DNA of 64,000 bases from Sabulibacter ruber (GTDB lineage Bacteria > Bacteroidota > Bacteroidia > Cytophagales > Hymenobacteraceae). Positions 7,780 to 15,792 of this stretch are shown one piece after another; within the stretch, counting starts at the first letter, position 1, and each line of letters opens with the position of its first letter. Location: NCBI RefSeq assembly GCF_017355955.1, contig NZ_JAFFID010000001.1, positions 992,001-1,056,000 on the forward strand, written 5' to 3'. The notes under the pieces were generated by a model. The model saw only the letters and a list, made by a program, of their open reading frames with translations. It had not been told where the DNA came from and did not search any database. Position numbers and translations under genes: made by a program.

Positions 7780-10188
7780 TTATTTCAGTACGATGATGGA
7801 TACTCCATCGCCGCCTCGCTCTACGTGTTCATCGCTCACGCTGGCTACTTCGCGCAAGGTACGCACGTAGTCCCGGATAATCTGCTTCAGGATACCATTC
7901 CCGCGACCGTGGATGATTTTCACCTCCGGAATGCCTAGCATGATGGCATCGTCCATGAAGTTCATCACGGTGGTGAGCGCTTCTTCGGCGTACTTCCCGC
8001 GCACGTCCAGGGTATGCTGGAAGTCGGCCATGCGTTGGGTCACGTCCAAGCCTCTGGAAGGAGCCGTGGCAGTAGCCAGTTCTTTCTCCTTCTTGGCTTT
8101 CTCGCGCACCACGTTGGGGTCAGGGCGTTCCAGTTTCTCCAGCTTCACAATGGTCTTCAAGCCCCCGAAACTCACCTCCGCGGTTTTGCCTTTGATGGCC
8201 AGCAGTTCACCCACTGAGTCTTGCCCGATCAACGCTACGCGCTCACCCGGTTGCAAAGGTCCGGTTGGTACCGAGCCGTTGCGGCGCACTACCGGTTTTG
8301 GTTCCGGTGTGATTTTCTCCTTGAAGGCATCCAGTTGCTGACGGGCCGCTTTGGTTTGTTCCTTTTCGGCCTGGCTGCGTCTGATCTGCTCAATGGTCTG
8401 CTCAATCTGCTGGTTCGCGTCTTTCAAAAGCAGTTTGGCCTGGCCTTTGGCCGTCCGGATGATGTCCTGCTTGGTTTCCTCCAGGTGGTCTTTCAGGGCC
8501 GTATACTCTTCCACCGCTTTCTGCAGTTTGCGCTCGTGCTTGGCAACGGCCGCATTCTTCTTCTCGAAATCGGTTTTCTCCTGCTCCAGTTGCTCCAGCA
8601 GCTTGTCGTAGCGGATCTTCTCCTTCCCTACCAGCGTACCGGCTTTCTCAATAATGTTCTTCGGCAACCCGATTTTACGGGCGATCTCTAGCGCGAAGGA
8701 AGAACCCGGCTTCCCGATCTCCAATTGATACAACGGCTGCAACTCAGCGGGGTTATACCGCATGGCACCGTTCACAATGCCCGGCGTGCGCTCCGCGAAG
8801 TTCTTCAGGTTGGTGTAGTGGGTGGTGATCACCCCAAACACCTTTTGCTGGTGCAATTGGCTCAACACAGATTCAGCGATGGCTCCGCCCAGCACCGGCT
8901 CGGTACCGGTACCAAACTCGTCAATCAGCACCAGAGACTTCTTATCCGCGAACAGCACAAACTGCTTCATGTTCTGCAGGTGGGAGCTGTAGGTACTCAG
9001 GTCGTTCTCAATGGACTGCTCATCGCCCATGTCTAGGAAAATATCCCCGAACAAGCCGGCCTCAGAACCTTCGTCCACGGGAATCAAAAGACCGCACTGC
9101 AGCATGTACTGCAACAGACCCGCCGTTTTCATAGCCACGGATTTACCCCCGGCGTTCGGTCCCGAGATCAACAGAATGCGTTGCTCCTGGTCCAGATCCA
9201 GCGAAAGCGGAACGGCTTTTTTGCCCTGTGCCTGTAAGGTCAGGTGCAGGATGGGGTGACGGGCGTTCTTCCACTTCATGACCGGACGCTTGTGCAGTTC
9301 CGGCATAATCGCACCAATCTTGTTCGCCACTACGGCTTTGGCCCGGATGAAGTCCAGCAAAGACAGGAACTGGTACGCTTTGCGCAAGGCCGGTAAATGG
9401 TGCCGCACCTGGTTCGTAACCGCCGTCAACAAGCGAATGAGTTCGCGGTGATAGGCGTTCTCCAGGTCTTTGATGTCGTTGTTCAGCTCAAAGACGCTTT
9501 CCGGCTCCAGGTACACGGTTTGCCCCGTGGCCGATTCGTCATGGATCAGACCTTTGATGCGGCGCTTGTACTCGGCAATCACCGGAATCACCAGACGTCC
9601 GCCCCGGATGGTAGGCTCGGCATCAGCTGGCGTCCAGCCTTCGTTTTTGGCGTGCCGCATGATGCTGCTGATCTGCTTCCGCAATTGCGTTTGCTGCCCA
9701 ATCAGGTCACGCTTGATGCGCTGCAATTCCGGCGAGGCATCGTCTTTCACGTTGCCGCTGTCGTCTACCAGTTTCTCCAAAGCGGTCACCAATTGGCGGT
9801 CTACGGTTACATCCTGGGTCAGGGCTTTTAGGGCCAGGTATTGGTCCTCATCGGCCTCCACAAAAAAGCCCAGCGCCTGGCGGATGGCCCGCAAAGACAT
9901 TTTAATCTCGTACACGCCCCGCACCTCCAGGAAGGCACCTTCCAGAGCGGCGCGGTTCAGGTGCTCGGTTACGTCAAAGTAGTACTGCGACGGGAAGTCT
10001 TCGCCGGCGCGCAGGATGTTGGCAAACTCATGCGTTTGCTGCAACAGCCGCTGCACCAGGTCAAAGCGGTCCAGGAACGACACGCGCTCCACGAACTTCC
10101 GCCCCAGGGGACTTAAACAGGCTTCGGCCAGCATTTCTCTGATCTGGCTGAACCCGATTTTCTGCTCAAAATTTGATGGGTATATCAA
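7780..10188 (-). CDS. mutS2: Endonuclease/ribosome-rescue ATPase MutS2
   Basis: 802 residues, full MutS2 length. The N-terminal core/lever region (~1-320) precedes a MutS-type ABC ATPase with Walker A GPNAGGKS, signature STYSSHLQNM and Walker B LVLIDEFGTGTEP. A long coiled coil (~520-640), a KOW/SH3-like segment and a C-terminal Smr nuclease domain (LDVRGKYAEEAL...IIHGRGNGILK) follow. It lacks the mismatch-recognition domain of MutS. Family members suppress homologous recombination and, in some bacteria, split collided ribosomes. The start codon is TTG (minus-strand codon at 10186-10188), giving the family-typical MIYPSNFEQKIGF. A -7 box lies upstream at 10235. Confidence 0.95.
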   Translation of the reverse strand: MIYPSNFEQKIGFSQIREMLAEACLSPLGRKFVERVSFLDRFDLVQRLLQQTHEFANILRAGEDFPSQYYFDVTEHLNRAALEGAFLEVRGVYEIKMSLRAIRQALGFFVEADEDQYLALKALTQDVTVDRQLVTALEKLVDDSGNVKDDASPELQRIKRDLIGQQTQLRKQISSIMRHAKNEGWTPADAEPTIRGGRLVIPVIAEYKRRIKGLIHDESATGQTVYLEPESVFELNNDIKDLENAYHRELIRLLTAVTNQVRHHLPALRKAYQFLSLLDFIRAKAVVANKIGAIMPELHKRPVMKWKNARHPILHLTLQAQGKKAVPLSLDLDQEQRILLISGPNAGGKSVAMKTAGLLQYMLQCGLLIPVDEGSEAGLFGDIFLDMGDEQSIENDLSTYSSHLQNMKQFVLFADKKSLVLIDEFGTGTEPVLGGAIAESVLSQLHQQKVFGVITTHYTNLKNFAERTPGIVNGAMRYNPAELQPLYQLEIGKPGSSFALEIARKIGLPKNIIEKAGTLVGKEKIRYDKLLEQLEQEKTDFEKKNAAVAKHERKLQKAVEEYTALKDHLEETKQDIIRTAKGQAKLLLKDANQQIEQTIEQIRRSQAEKEQTKAARQQLDAFKEKITPEPKPVVRRNGSVPTGPLQPGERVALIGQDSVGELLAIKGKTAEVSFGGLKTIVKLEKLERPDPNVVREKAKKEKELATATAPSRGLDVTQRMADFQHTLDVRGKYAEEALTTVMNFMDDAIMLGIPEVKIIHGRGNGILKQIIRDYVRTLREVASVSDEHVERGGDGVSIIVLK

Positions 10189-10234
10189 GTCTTTGTTTTT
10201 TCTAGTTTTATTTTCTGTTTCTACCCCGATTCTG

Positions 10235-10242
10235 CAAAAGTA
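10235..10242 (-). promoter_or_regulatory. -7 box upstream of mutS2
   Basis: On the minus strand TACTTTTG matches TAnnTTTG, 46 nt before the TTG start. No good -33 TTTG seen. Confidence 0.45.
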
Positions 10243-10390
10243 GCTTAAATACGGGATTGGTCAGGATTATAGAACATCACGTAGCTAATCTATGTTCCTT
10301 TTGCACTTAAGATTTCTCTTAGGCGTTAATACTTAACATATATTTTAAGCTGTAGGCTTCAAGACCCTACTGCTGTTTCTAGTTATAGAG

Positions 10391-10414
10391 CTTGTTGGTG
10401 AGAACACCAACAAG
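10391..10414. repeat. GTTGGTG palindrome, third copy
   Basis: CTTGTTGGTG-AGAA-CACCAACAAG, same architecture as the two palindromes near 7.5 kb and followed by GGCGAGAAGGGCGAG. A degenerate fourth copy lies at 10482-10500. Both are in the ~500-bp gene-free gap between mutS2 and the DUF2400 gene. Confidence 0.6.
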
Positions 10415-10511
10415 GGCGAGAAGGGCGAGAGGCATATTCAAGTTTTAACATGTGTATCTACAATGCTTTCAATGATGATGAGCTTGTTAGTGGGAACACC
10501 TTCCTCTACTC

Positions 10512-10599
10512 TGTCATCCTGAAAGGATCTTGTGAGAAAACGGTAGTGAAGTTTCTCAAGGCCTTTCTAGTTCGCCCACAAGATCTTTCCAAGATGACA
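10512..10599. repeat. Long inverted repeat (TGTCATC...GATCTTGTG)
   Basis: Two 23-nt arms, 10512-10534 and 10577-10599, match at 20 of 23 positions as inverted repeats (TGTCATCCTGAAAGGATCTT and its counterpart) around a ~42-nt centre that itself contains GAGAAA/TTTCTC. Could form one long hairpin. It lies in the same gap as the GTTGGTG palindrome and encodes nothing visible. Confidence 0.7.
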
Positions 10600-10688
10600 A
10601 AACGGAGAGCAAGTTAACGAGTGTAAAGAAAAGGAAGTCTTAATACATGCTGAAGGCTACACAAGGGGAATAGATACCAGAACTACTC

Positions 10689-11468
10689 TCAGAACTTCTC
10701 TTCAATTCCAAGCCCGAACAGCGCATAGTCATACTTCACCGGATCAGCCGGGTCAAACTGCTTCAGGTTGTGAGTCAGTTCTTCGGCCATGGCCCAGTCT
10801 GACTGCGCTCGTTCAATGAGACCTAGTTTGCGGGCCACGCGTTGCACGTGCACATCGCAGGGGCAAACCAGATCGGCGGGTGACATGCGGTTCCAGATCC
10901 CGAAATCTACTCCCTGCTCGTCTTTCCTCACCATCCAGCGCAGATACATGTTGATGCGTTTACAGGCCGATTTTTTGGCTGGCGTGGAAATGTGCTTGCG
11001 GGTGCGGTGCGGTGCCTCGGGCAGAGAAAACACCAGGTTGTAGAAAAAAGACAGCCGGGACTTCTGCTCTGATAAAGGAGTCGCCGGGTAACCCAGAAAT
11101 GCTTCTTCCAGGCTCTCGTGCTGCTCGTAGAACCACCGGAAGAAATGCACCAGATAAAGCAGATCAGTATCGTTGAAAGTGCGGTGCTTGAACCCGAGAA
11201 GCTGTTTCAGGTCCTCGTCCTGGTGCTGGGTAATGAACTGGAACGGGGCATTGTCCATGCGCTGCATCAGCTCCTTACACTTGTTGATGATGGTCTTGCG
11301 TTGGCCCCAGGCTAGAATGGAGGCAAAAAACCCCGAGATCTCAATATCCTGTTTCTGGATGAACAGGTGCGGAATAGACACTGGATCATGAGGAATAAAG
11401 TCTGGCGTGTTGTAGCGGTGGTAGCGGTCTTCCAGCAGGGCTTCCAGTTGTGCGGTAGTGTAGGACAT
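10689..11468 (-). CDS. TIGR02757 family protein (DUF2400)
   Basis: 259 residues, full length for TIGR02757. Family-typical segments are present: FFASILAWGQRKTI near residue 50, the lysine/arginine-rich CKRINMYLRWMVRK block, DFGIWNRMSPADLVCPCDVHVQRVARKLGL, and the terminal KYDYALFGLGI. The middle WMVR...D.G.W..........PLD-like pattern resembles the helical fold of HhH-GPD DNA glycosylases, so a DNA-repair role is plausible but not shown. It is monocistronic. The strong hairpin at 11530 separates it from the LysM gene upstream. Confidence 0.85.
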   Translation of the reverse strand: MSYTTAQLEALLEDRYHRYNTPDFIPHDPVSIPHLFIQKQDIEISGFFASILAWGQRKTIINKCKELMQRMDNAPFQFITQHQDEDLKQLLGFKHRTFNDTDLLYLVHFFRWFYEQHESLEEAFLGYPATPLSEQKSRLSFFYNLVFSLPEAPHRTRKHISTPAKKSACKRINMYLRWMVRKDEQGVDFGIWNRMSPADLVCPCDVHVQRVARKLGLIERAQSDWAMAEELTHNLKQFDPADPVKYDYALFGLGIEEKF

Positions 11469-11529
11469 CAGGTGTGATCGGCAAAGCTATAGGTTCAGCT
11501 TTTATACGGCTTCCCCATAATAGAAAGGC

Positions 11530-11579
11530 AAAGGAGGCAAAAAACGGCACCAGCTTGGTTTCCGTTTTTTGCCTCCTTT
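11530..11579 (-). terminator. Very strong terminator after the LysM gene
   Basis: Eighteen-base perfect stem AAAGGAGGCAAAAAACGG / CCGTTTTTTGCCTCCTTT with a 14-nt loop. It separates the LysM gene (stop 11602) from the DUF2400 gene (start 11468). Confidence 0.8.
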
Positions 11580-11601
11580 GAGGAAAATACTTCAATAACG
11601 C

Positions 11602-12666
11602 TTAAGGCATGTAAGAAACCTCAACTCTGAAACGCTTGTCAGAAGCGCCAATTTGCTGGCAGGCCTTTTTAGAGAGTTTCACCACCAGTTTGTCATTGTC
11701 ACCGGTAGAAGGCAGTTTCCCGATCACGCGCACGTACACAATCTGGTCGTTCATGGGGTTTTTCACCGCCATGATAGTGCCCACCGGCGCTGATTTATGC
11801 AGCGCCAAAAACTTGTTGGCATCGGTACGGGTATCAATCTGCTCGGCCATGCCGCTCTCGTTCACCCGGGAGACGTACTCGGTGGTTTTGCCGGTCTCTT
11901 TCTCGTCCTCGGCATCGGCGGCTTTTGTGGTTGCCTCAGCTTTAACCGGGGTTTCGGTCTTCGCCGCTACCGCAGTTGATTTCTTAGTGGAAGACTCTTT
12001 GGCAGGGGTTTCAGTAGTAGAAGCTGGCGTAGCTGCCGTGGCCGGAGCCGACGATTGCTTTGGCGCGGAAACTACTTCTTCTGGCTCTGAGGAGGCAGGC
12101 GCTTTGGTAGAGGCTGTGGCCTGGGTCGGGGTTTTCGCCACTGGGCCTAATACCAGGTTCTGGCCAACCACTACGGTATTGGTAGAAAGCTTATTCCATT
12201 TCTTGAGGTCATCCACGCTTACCTTATTCTGCCGCGCAATGGAGAACAGCGTTTGGCCGGGCTGAACTTTATGCACCTTGTTTCCTTTGGCACTTCCTTC
12301 AGTGGGAAGGCTTGCTGTTGTAGCAGTGGAGGTTGAAGCAGGAGTTTCTGCCGGCGCAGCAGGTGTTGCCTTGGCTGTTGCAGTACGGGTGCTGCCCGCC
12401 GGAGTATTGATAGGAATCAATACTGTCTGACCTACTACCAGGGCTTTGTTGCCGGCTTTGTTGGCTTCTATGATCTTGTTTACCGCCACCCCATATTTGC
12501 GGGACAACGCGTAAAAGGTTTCTCCGGGAGTTACTTTGTGGGTAATATAGGTTTTCCCGTTCTGGGTTTTCACTCCGGTGGAATCGCGGGCAAACAAGGT
12601 ATCCGCGGAGGCGGCGCCGTACGAAACCATGAGACATCCCAGAACAAACACAAACTTCTTTAACAT
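11602..12666 (-). CDS. Secreted protein with two LysM domains and RlpA-like C-terminal domain
   Basis: About 354 residues. I start at the ATG at 12666 (MLKKFVFVLGCLMVSYGAASA) because it gives a clean Sec signal peptide; the TTG at 12687 adds seven charged residues ahead of it. Two LysM peptidoglycan-binding domains follow (HKVTPGETFYALSRKYGV... and HKVQPGQTLFSIARQNKV...), separated by Thr/Ala/Pro linkers. A long Ala/Lys/Thr-rich spacer leads to a C-terminal ~85-residue double-psi-beta-barrel-like domain (TRTDANKFLALHKSAPVGTIMAVKNPMN). It probably acts in the periplasm at peptidoglycan, as RlpA-like septal proteins do. Catalysis cannot be asserted. Confidence 0.85.
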   Translation of the reverse strand: MLKKFVFVLGCLMVSYGAASADTLFARDSTGVKTQNGKTYITHKVTPGETFYALSRKYGVAVNKIIEANKAGNKALVVGQTVLIPINTPAGSTRTATAKATPAAPAETPASTSTATTASLPTEGSAKGNKVHKVQPGQTLFSIARQNKVSVDDLKKWNKLSTNTVVVGQNLVLGPVAKTPTQATASTKAPASSEPEEVVSAPKQSSAPATAATPASTTETPAKESSTKKSTAVAAKTETPVKAEATTKAADAEDEKETGKTTEYVSRVNESGMAEQIDTRTDANKFLALHKSAPVGTIMAVKNPMNDQIVYVRVIGKLPSTGDNDKLVVKLSKKACQQIGASDKRFRVEVSYMP

Positions 12667-12968
12667 GGACTCTACTTCATTTTTCAATTACACAGATCTG
12701 GGGGATCATGCTACTCCAAATCAGGCCGTTACAGAAACCTGACGTGGCAATCACTCTAATTACAAAGGAAAACTCCCCCACTTACACCTGCTTCACTTGA
12801 AAGGTACTTAAATTGTTCTGTTTCCTAGCAAGGGTGAAAGTTACCAAAAAATTCATAAATCTTCCGTTTTCCTTCTTAATAACCCTGCGCTGTTTATGGG
12901 ATAAACGCCACAAACAGGTCAGAAACAGAACGAGCAGTCTGTTGGTTTTCTTTTGTGCTGGTCAGGAA

Positions 12969-13024
12969 AAGAAGCCAACTACAGGCTCGCTTCTTATTCT
13001 ATTTGACTTTGCTTAGTCAAATAG
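12969..13024 (-). terminator. Hairpins downstream of topB
   Basis: A ten-base stem CTATTTGACT / AGTCAAATAG overlaps the topB stop (12999-13024). A seven-base AAGAAGC/GCTTCTT stem (12969-12995) with a short T run on the minus strand follows. The rest of the 12667-13012 gap shows nothing further. Confidence 0.45.
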
Positions 13025-15481
13025 GTACACCACTTTGTACTCCTCGTTCAGTTTCAGGGCCGCTTCAAACTTGTTGCCGGTTTTTGGAGAGGTAAACCCT
13101 TTGATCTTGCCGGTCTTGCCTTTCAGGATTAGCGCCTTAATATGGCTCTCAGATAAACTTTTGCCGTGCAGCTCAAACGGCACCACAAACTGGCAACCTT
13201 CCCGGAAACGGCTGCAGCCGTACGCGGTCTTGCCTTTCAGCATCTGGCCTTTGCTGCATTTAGGGCAGATCAGAACCACCGGCTTTTGCTCCTTGGCCTC
13301 GGCTCTTTCCAATTGCAGCTCATGCGTAGGCGATAAACAGAAACTGGCATCAAACTTTTCGCCGGTGCCTTCCTCCACAAAACCTTTCACTACCGCTGAC
13401 TTTCCTTTCTTCAGTAGCGCCTGCACGTGCTTTTCTGTGAGCGGTTTGCCCTGGAACGTCATAGGCAGCCGGAACTGGCAACCTTCCCTGAAACGGGCAC
13501 AACCATAGGCTGAGCTTCCCTTCAGAATGTGTCCTGTGCCGCAGGACGGGCAGTTTCCCAAACCGGCAGTTGATCCACTGGTGTTTTTAGGCTCTTTTTT
13601 GGCTTTCTCCCCTTTTTTGGCGGGCTCCTTTTCTTTGGCCGGAGTTGCCGCAGTTTCGGTGGGCTGCAGGGTTACAATGCTCGTATCCTGTTTCACTTCC
13701 TGCACCATTTCCCACACCAAACCTTTAAGCTCCTGCAGGAAGTTCTCAGATTCAAACTCGCCGCCCTCAATCTGCCGAAGCTTCTTCTCCCACTGCCCCG
13801 TCATCTCCGCCGATTTAAGCGTGGGATTTCTGATGACCTGGATCAGGTCGATGCCCATTTGGGTGGGCAATATTTTCTTTTTCTCCTTCCGGATGTAGTT
13901 GCGTTTGAACAGCGTCTCAATGATGGCCGCCCGGGTGGAAGGCCGCCCAATGCCGTTTTCCTTCAGCGCCTCTTTCAGCTCCTCGTCCTCCACCTGTTTT
14001 CCGGCTGTTTCCATGGAACGGAGCAAAGTGGCCTCGGTATAATCTTTGGGCGGACTGGTGGATTTACGCTCCAGCAAAGGCTCATGTGGTCCGCGCTCGC
14101 CGGCTTCAAAATGTGGTAACACCGCCAAATCATCTTCTTTCTCCTCGCCTTCCCCCGTTGGCTTGGCCGCGGGTTTAGGCGTGTTCTGAGGTTCCTCCGG
14201 GCCGTAGACCACGCGCCAGCCGGGTTCAATGATCTGCTTTCCTTTGGCCCTGAACGCGTGCTGCGCCGCCTCGCCGTTTACTACTGTGTTGCTCACAATA
14301 CAGTCTGGGTAGAACGCAGCAATGAAGCGCTTGGCCACTATGTCAAACACCTTGGCTTCGGTGCCGTACAGCCCGCGGGCATCAGAGCCGGTAGGAATGA
14401 TGGCGTGGTGATCGGTAACCTTATTATTATTGAAGACCTTCGCTGATTTCCGGATCTTCTTGCCCAACAGTTCTTGGGTGAGGTGCTGGTAATCATGCAG
14501 ACCGCTCAGGATGTTGGGGATCTTGGGGTAAATATCATCGGGCAGGAACGTGGTATCCACGCGCGGATAGCTGACCACCTTTTTCTCATAGAGGCTCTGC
14601 ACCGTTTTCAGGGTCTCATCGGCAGACATCCCGAATTTGTTGTTGCACTCCACCTGCAAAGAGGTAAGGTCAAACAGGCGTGGGGCACTCTCGGTTCCGC
14701 GTTTGGTTTCCACGTCCTTGATCTGGAACTCAGCGGGTTTGATCTGCTCCAGAATGGCCAGGGCTTTGGCCTCGTCTTTGAACCGGCCCGAGGTGCTGCT
14801 GAACGTCACCTCGCGGTACACCGTTTTCAATTCCCAGAACGGCTCCGGTTTAAAGTTCTGGATCTCCAGGTGGCGGTGCACAATCATGGCCAGCGTAGGC
14901 GTCTGCACGCGGCCCAAAGAAAGCAACTGCCGCCCTTGGGCGTATTTCAGCGTAAACAGACGGGTGGCGTTGATGCCCAGCAACCAGTCGCCAATGGCGC
15001 GGCTCTTGCCGGCCTGGTATAGCTGGTCAAACTCCTTGCCCTCGCGCAGTTGGGCAAACCCCTGCCGGATGGCCTCTTCGGTCAGAGAAGAAATCCAGAG
15101 GCGTTTGAAGGGTTTGCGGTACTTGGCCTGGTGCAAGACCCAGCGCTGGATCACTTCTCCCTCCTGCCCGGCATCGCCGCAGTTGATCACTTCCTCGGCG
15201 GTTTCCAGCAGCTTTTGAATGACTTTGAATTGCTGCTCTACCCCCTTGTTGCTGATGAGTTTGATGTCGAAACGGTCTGGCACCAAAGGCAGATCTGGTA
15301 AGTACCAGCGCTTCCAGTGGGGATTGTAATCGTCTGGCTCGCAGAGCTGGCAGAAGTGCCCGAAGGTCCAGGTGACCTGGTACCCGTTTCCCTCAAAATA
15401 TCCATCTTTCTTGGTTTTGGCACCAATCACATGGGCAATCTCACGGGCTACACTGGGTTTTTCGGCGATGCAGAGTTTCAA
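13013..15481 (-). CDS. topB: DNA topoisomerase III (type IA)
   Basis: 822 residues. Type IA topoisomerase that passes single strands through a transient 5'-phosphotyrosine break to decatenate and resolve recombination intermediates. The N-terminal TOPRIM domain begins MKLCIAEKPSVAREIA and carries GDAGQEGE (102-109), the Bacteroidetes version of the acidic DxxxEGE site. The catalytic Tyr is Y305 in VVSYPRVDT. ENGIGRPSTRA lies in the C part of the core. Two C-terminal zinc-ribbon-like repeats each contain CPxC...YGC(A/S)RFREGCQF and a KGKxGxxKGF segment. A -7 box (15517) lies 36 nt upstream. It is likely a chromosomal copy and not plasmid-borne, given its housekeeping neighbours. Confidence 0.95.
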   Translation of the reverse strand: MKLCIAEKPSVAREIAHVIGAKTKKDGYFEGNGYQVTWTFGHFCQLCEPDDYNPHWKRWYLPDLPLVPDRFDIKLISNKGVEQQFKVIQKLLETAEEVINCGDAGQEGEVIQRWVLHQAKYRKPFKRLWISSLTEEAIRQGFAQLREGKEFDQLYQAGKSRAIGDWLLGINATRLFTLKYAQGRQLLSLGRVQTPTLAMIVHRHLEIQNFKPEPFWELKTVYREVTFSSTSGRFKDEAKALAILEQIKPAEFQIKDVETKRGTESAPRLFDLTSLQVECNNKFGMSADETLKTVQSLYEKKVVSYPRVDTTFLPDDIYPKIPNILSGLHDYQHLTQELLGKKIRKSAKVFNNNKVTDHHAIIPTGSDARGLYGTEAKVFDIVAKRFIAAFYPDCIVSNTVVNGEAAQHAFRAKGKQIIEPGWRVVYGPEEPQNTPKPAAKPTGEGEEKEDDLAVLPHFEAGERGPHEPLLERKSTSPPKDYTEATLLRSMETAGKQVEDEELKEALKENGIGRPSTRAAIIETLFKRNYIRKEKKKILPTQMGIDLIQVIRNPTLKSAEMTGQWEKKLRQIEGGEFESENFLQELKGLVWEMVQEVKQDTSIVTLQPTETAATPAKEKEPAKKGEKAKKEPKNTSGSTAGLGNCPSCGTGHILKGSSAYGCARFREGCQFRLPMTFQGKPLTEKHVQALLKKGKSAVVKGFVEEGTGEKFDASFCLSPTHELQLERAEAKEQKPVVLICPKCSKGQMLKGKTAYGCSRFREGCQFVVPFELHGKSLSESHIKALILKGKTGKIKGFTSPKTGNKFEAALKLNEEYKVVYLFD

Positions 15482-15516
15482 GGCGATTTTCTGGAAAACA
15501 GGTCAAAAACGGACTC

Positions 15517-15524
15517 CAAAGATA
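15517..15524 (-). promoter_or_regulatory. -7 box upstream of topB
   Basis: TATCTTTG on the minus strand, a perfect TAnnTTTG, 36 nt before the start codon. Confidence 0.45.
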
Positions 15525-15659
15525 CGCATTCTTTGGCTTTTGCGCTAATCAGGGCCCATTTACCACATATATCACTTTACCTATGTTATAGAAATTTCAC
15601 AGCACTCCAACGATTGCGTTTATGATTTATTTATCAATAAGTTACAATTATTACAAAGG

Positions 15660-15707
15660 CTAACATATGTTAGGTCTTTGTACGGATTTATGGATTTTAT
15701 ACCTAAC
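15660..15707 (+). promoter_or_regulatory. Dyad-symmetric candidate operator upstream of Gly/Ser/Asn-rich gene
   Basis: Perfect 14-nt palindrome CTAACATATGTTAG (15660-15673), followed by a second pairing GTTAGGT (15669-15675) / ACCTAAC (15701-15707). It lies 86-130 nt before the ATG at 15793 in an otherwise featureless 311-bp gap and could bind a dimeric regulator. Confidence 0.3.
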
Positions 15708-15792
15708 AAACCCCAAACCGCCTCGTATAAATTAAACCGGCGCCATCAGTGGCACCGAAAAATCCATCATTCACCTTAAACAAAAATTAACT

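Noticed and set aside
12667-12687. TTG start giving a longer LysM protein
   Set aside because: The added MKNEVES residues precede an otherwise normal signal peptide; the ATG at 12666 is preferred.
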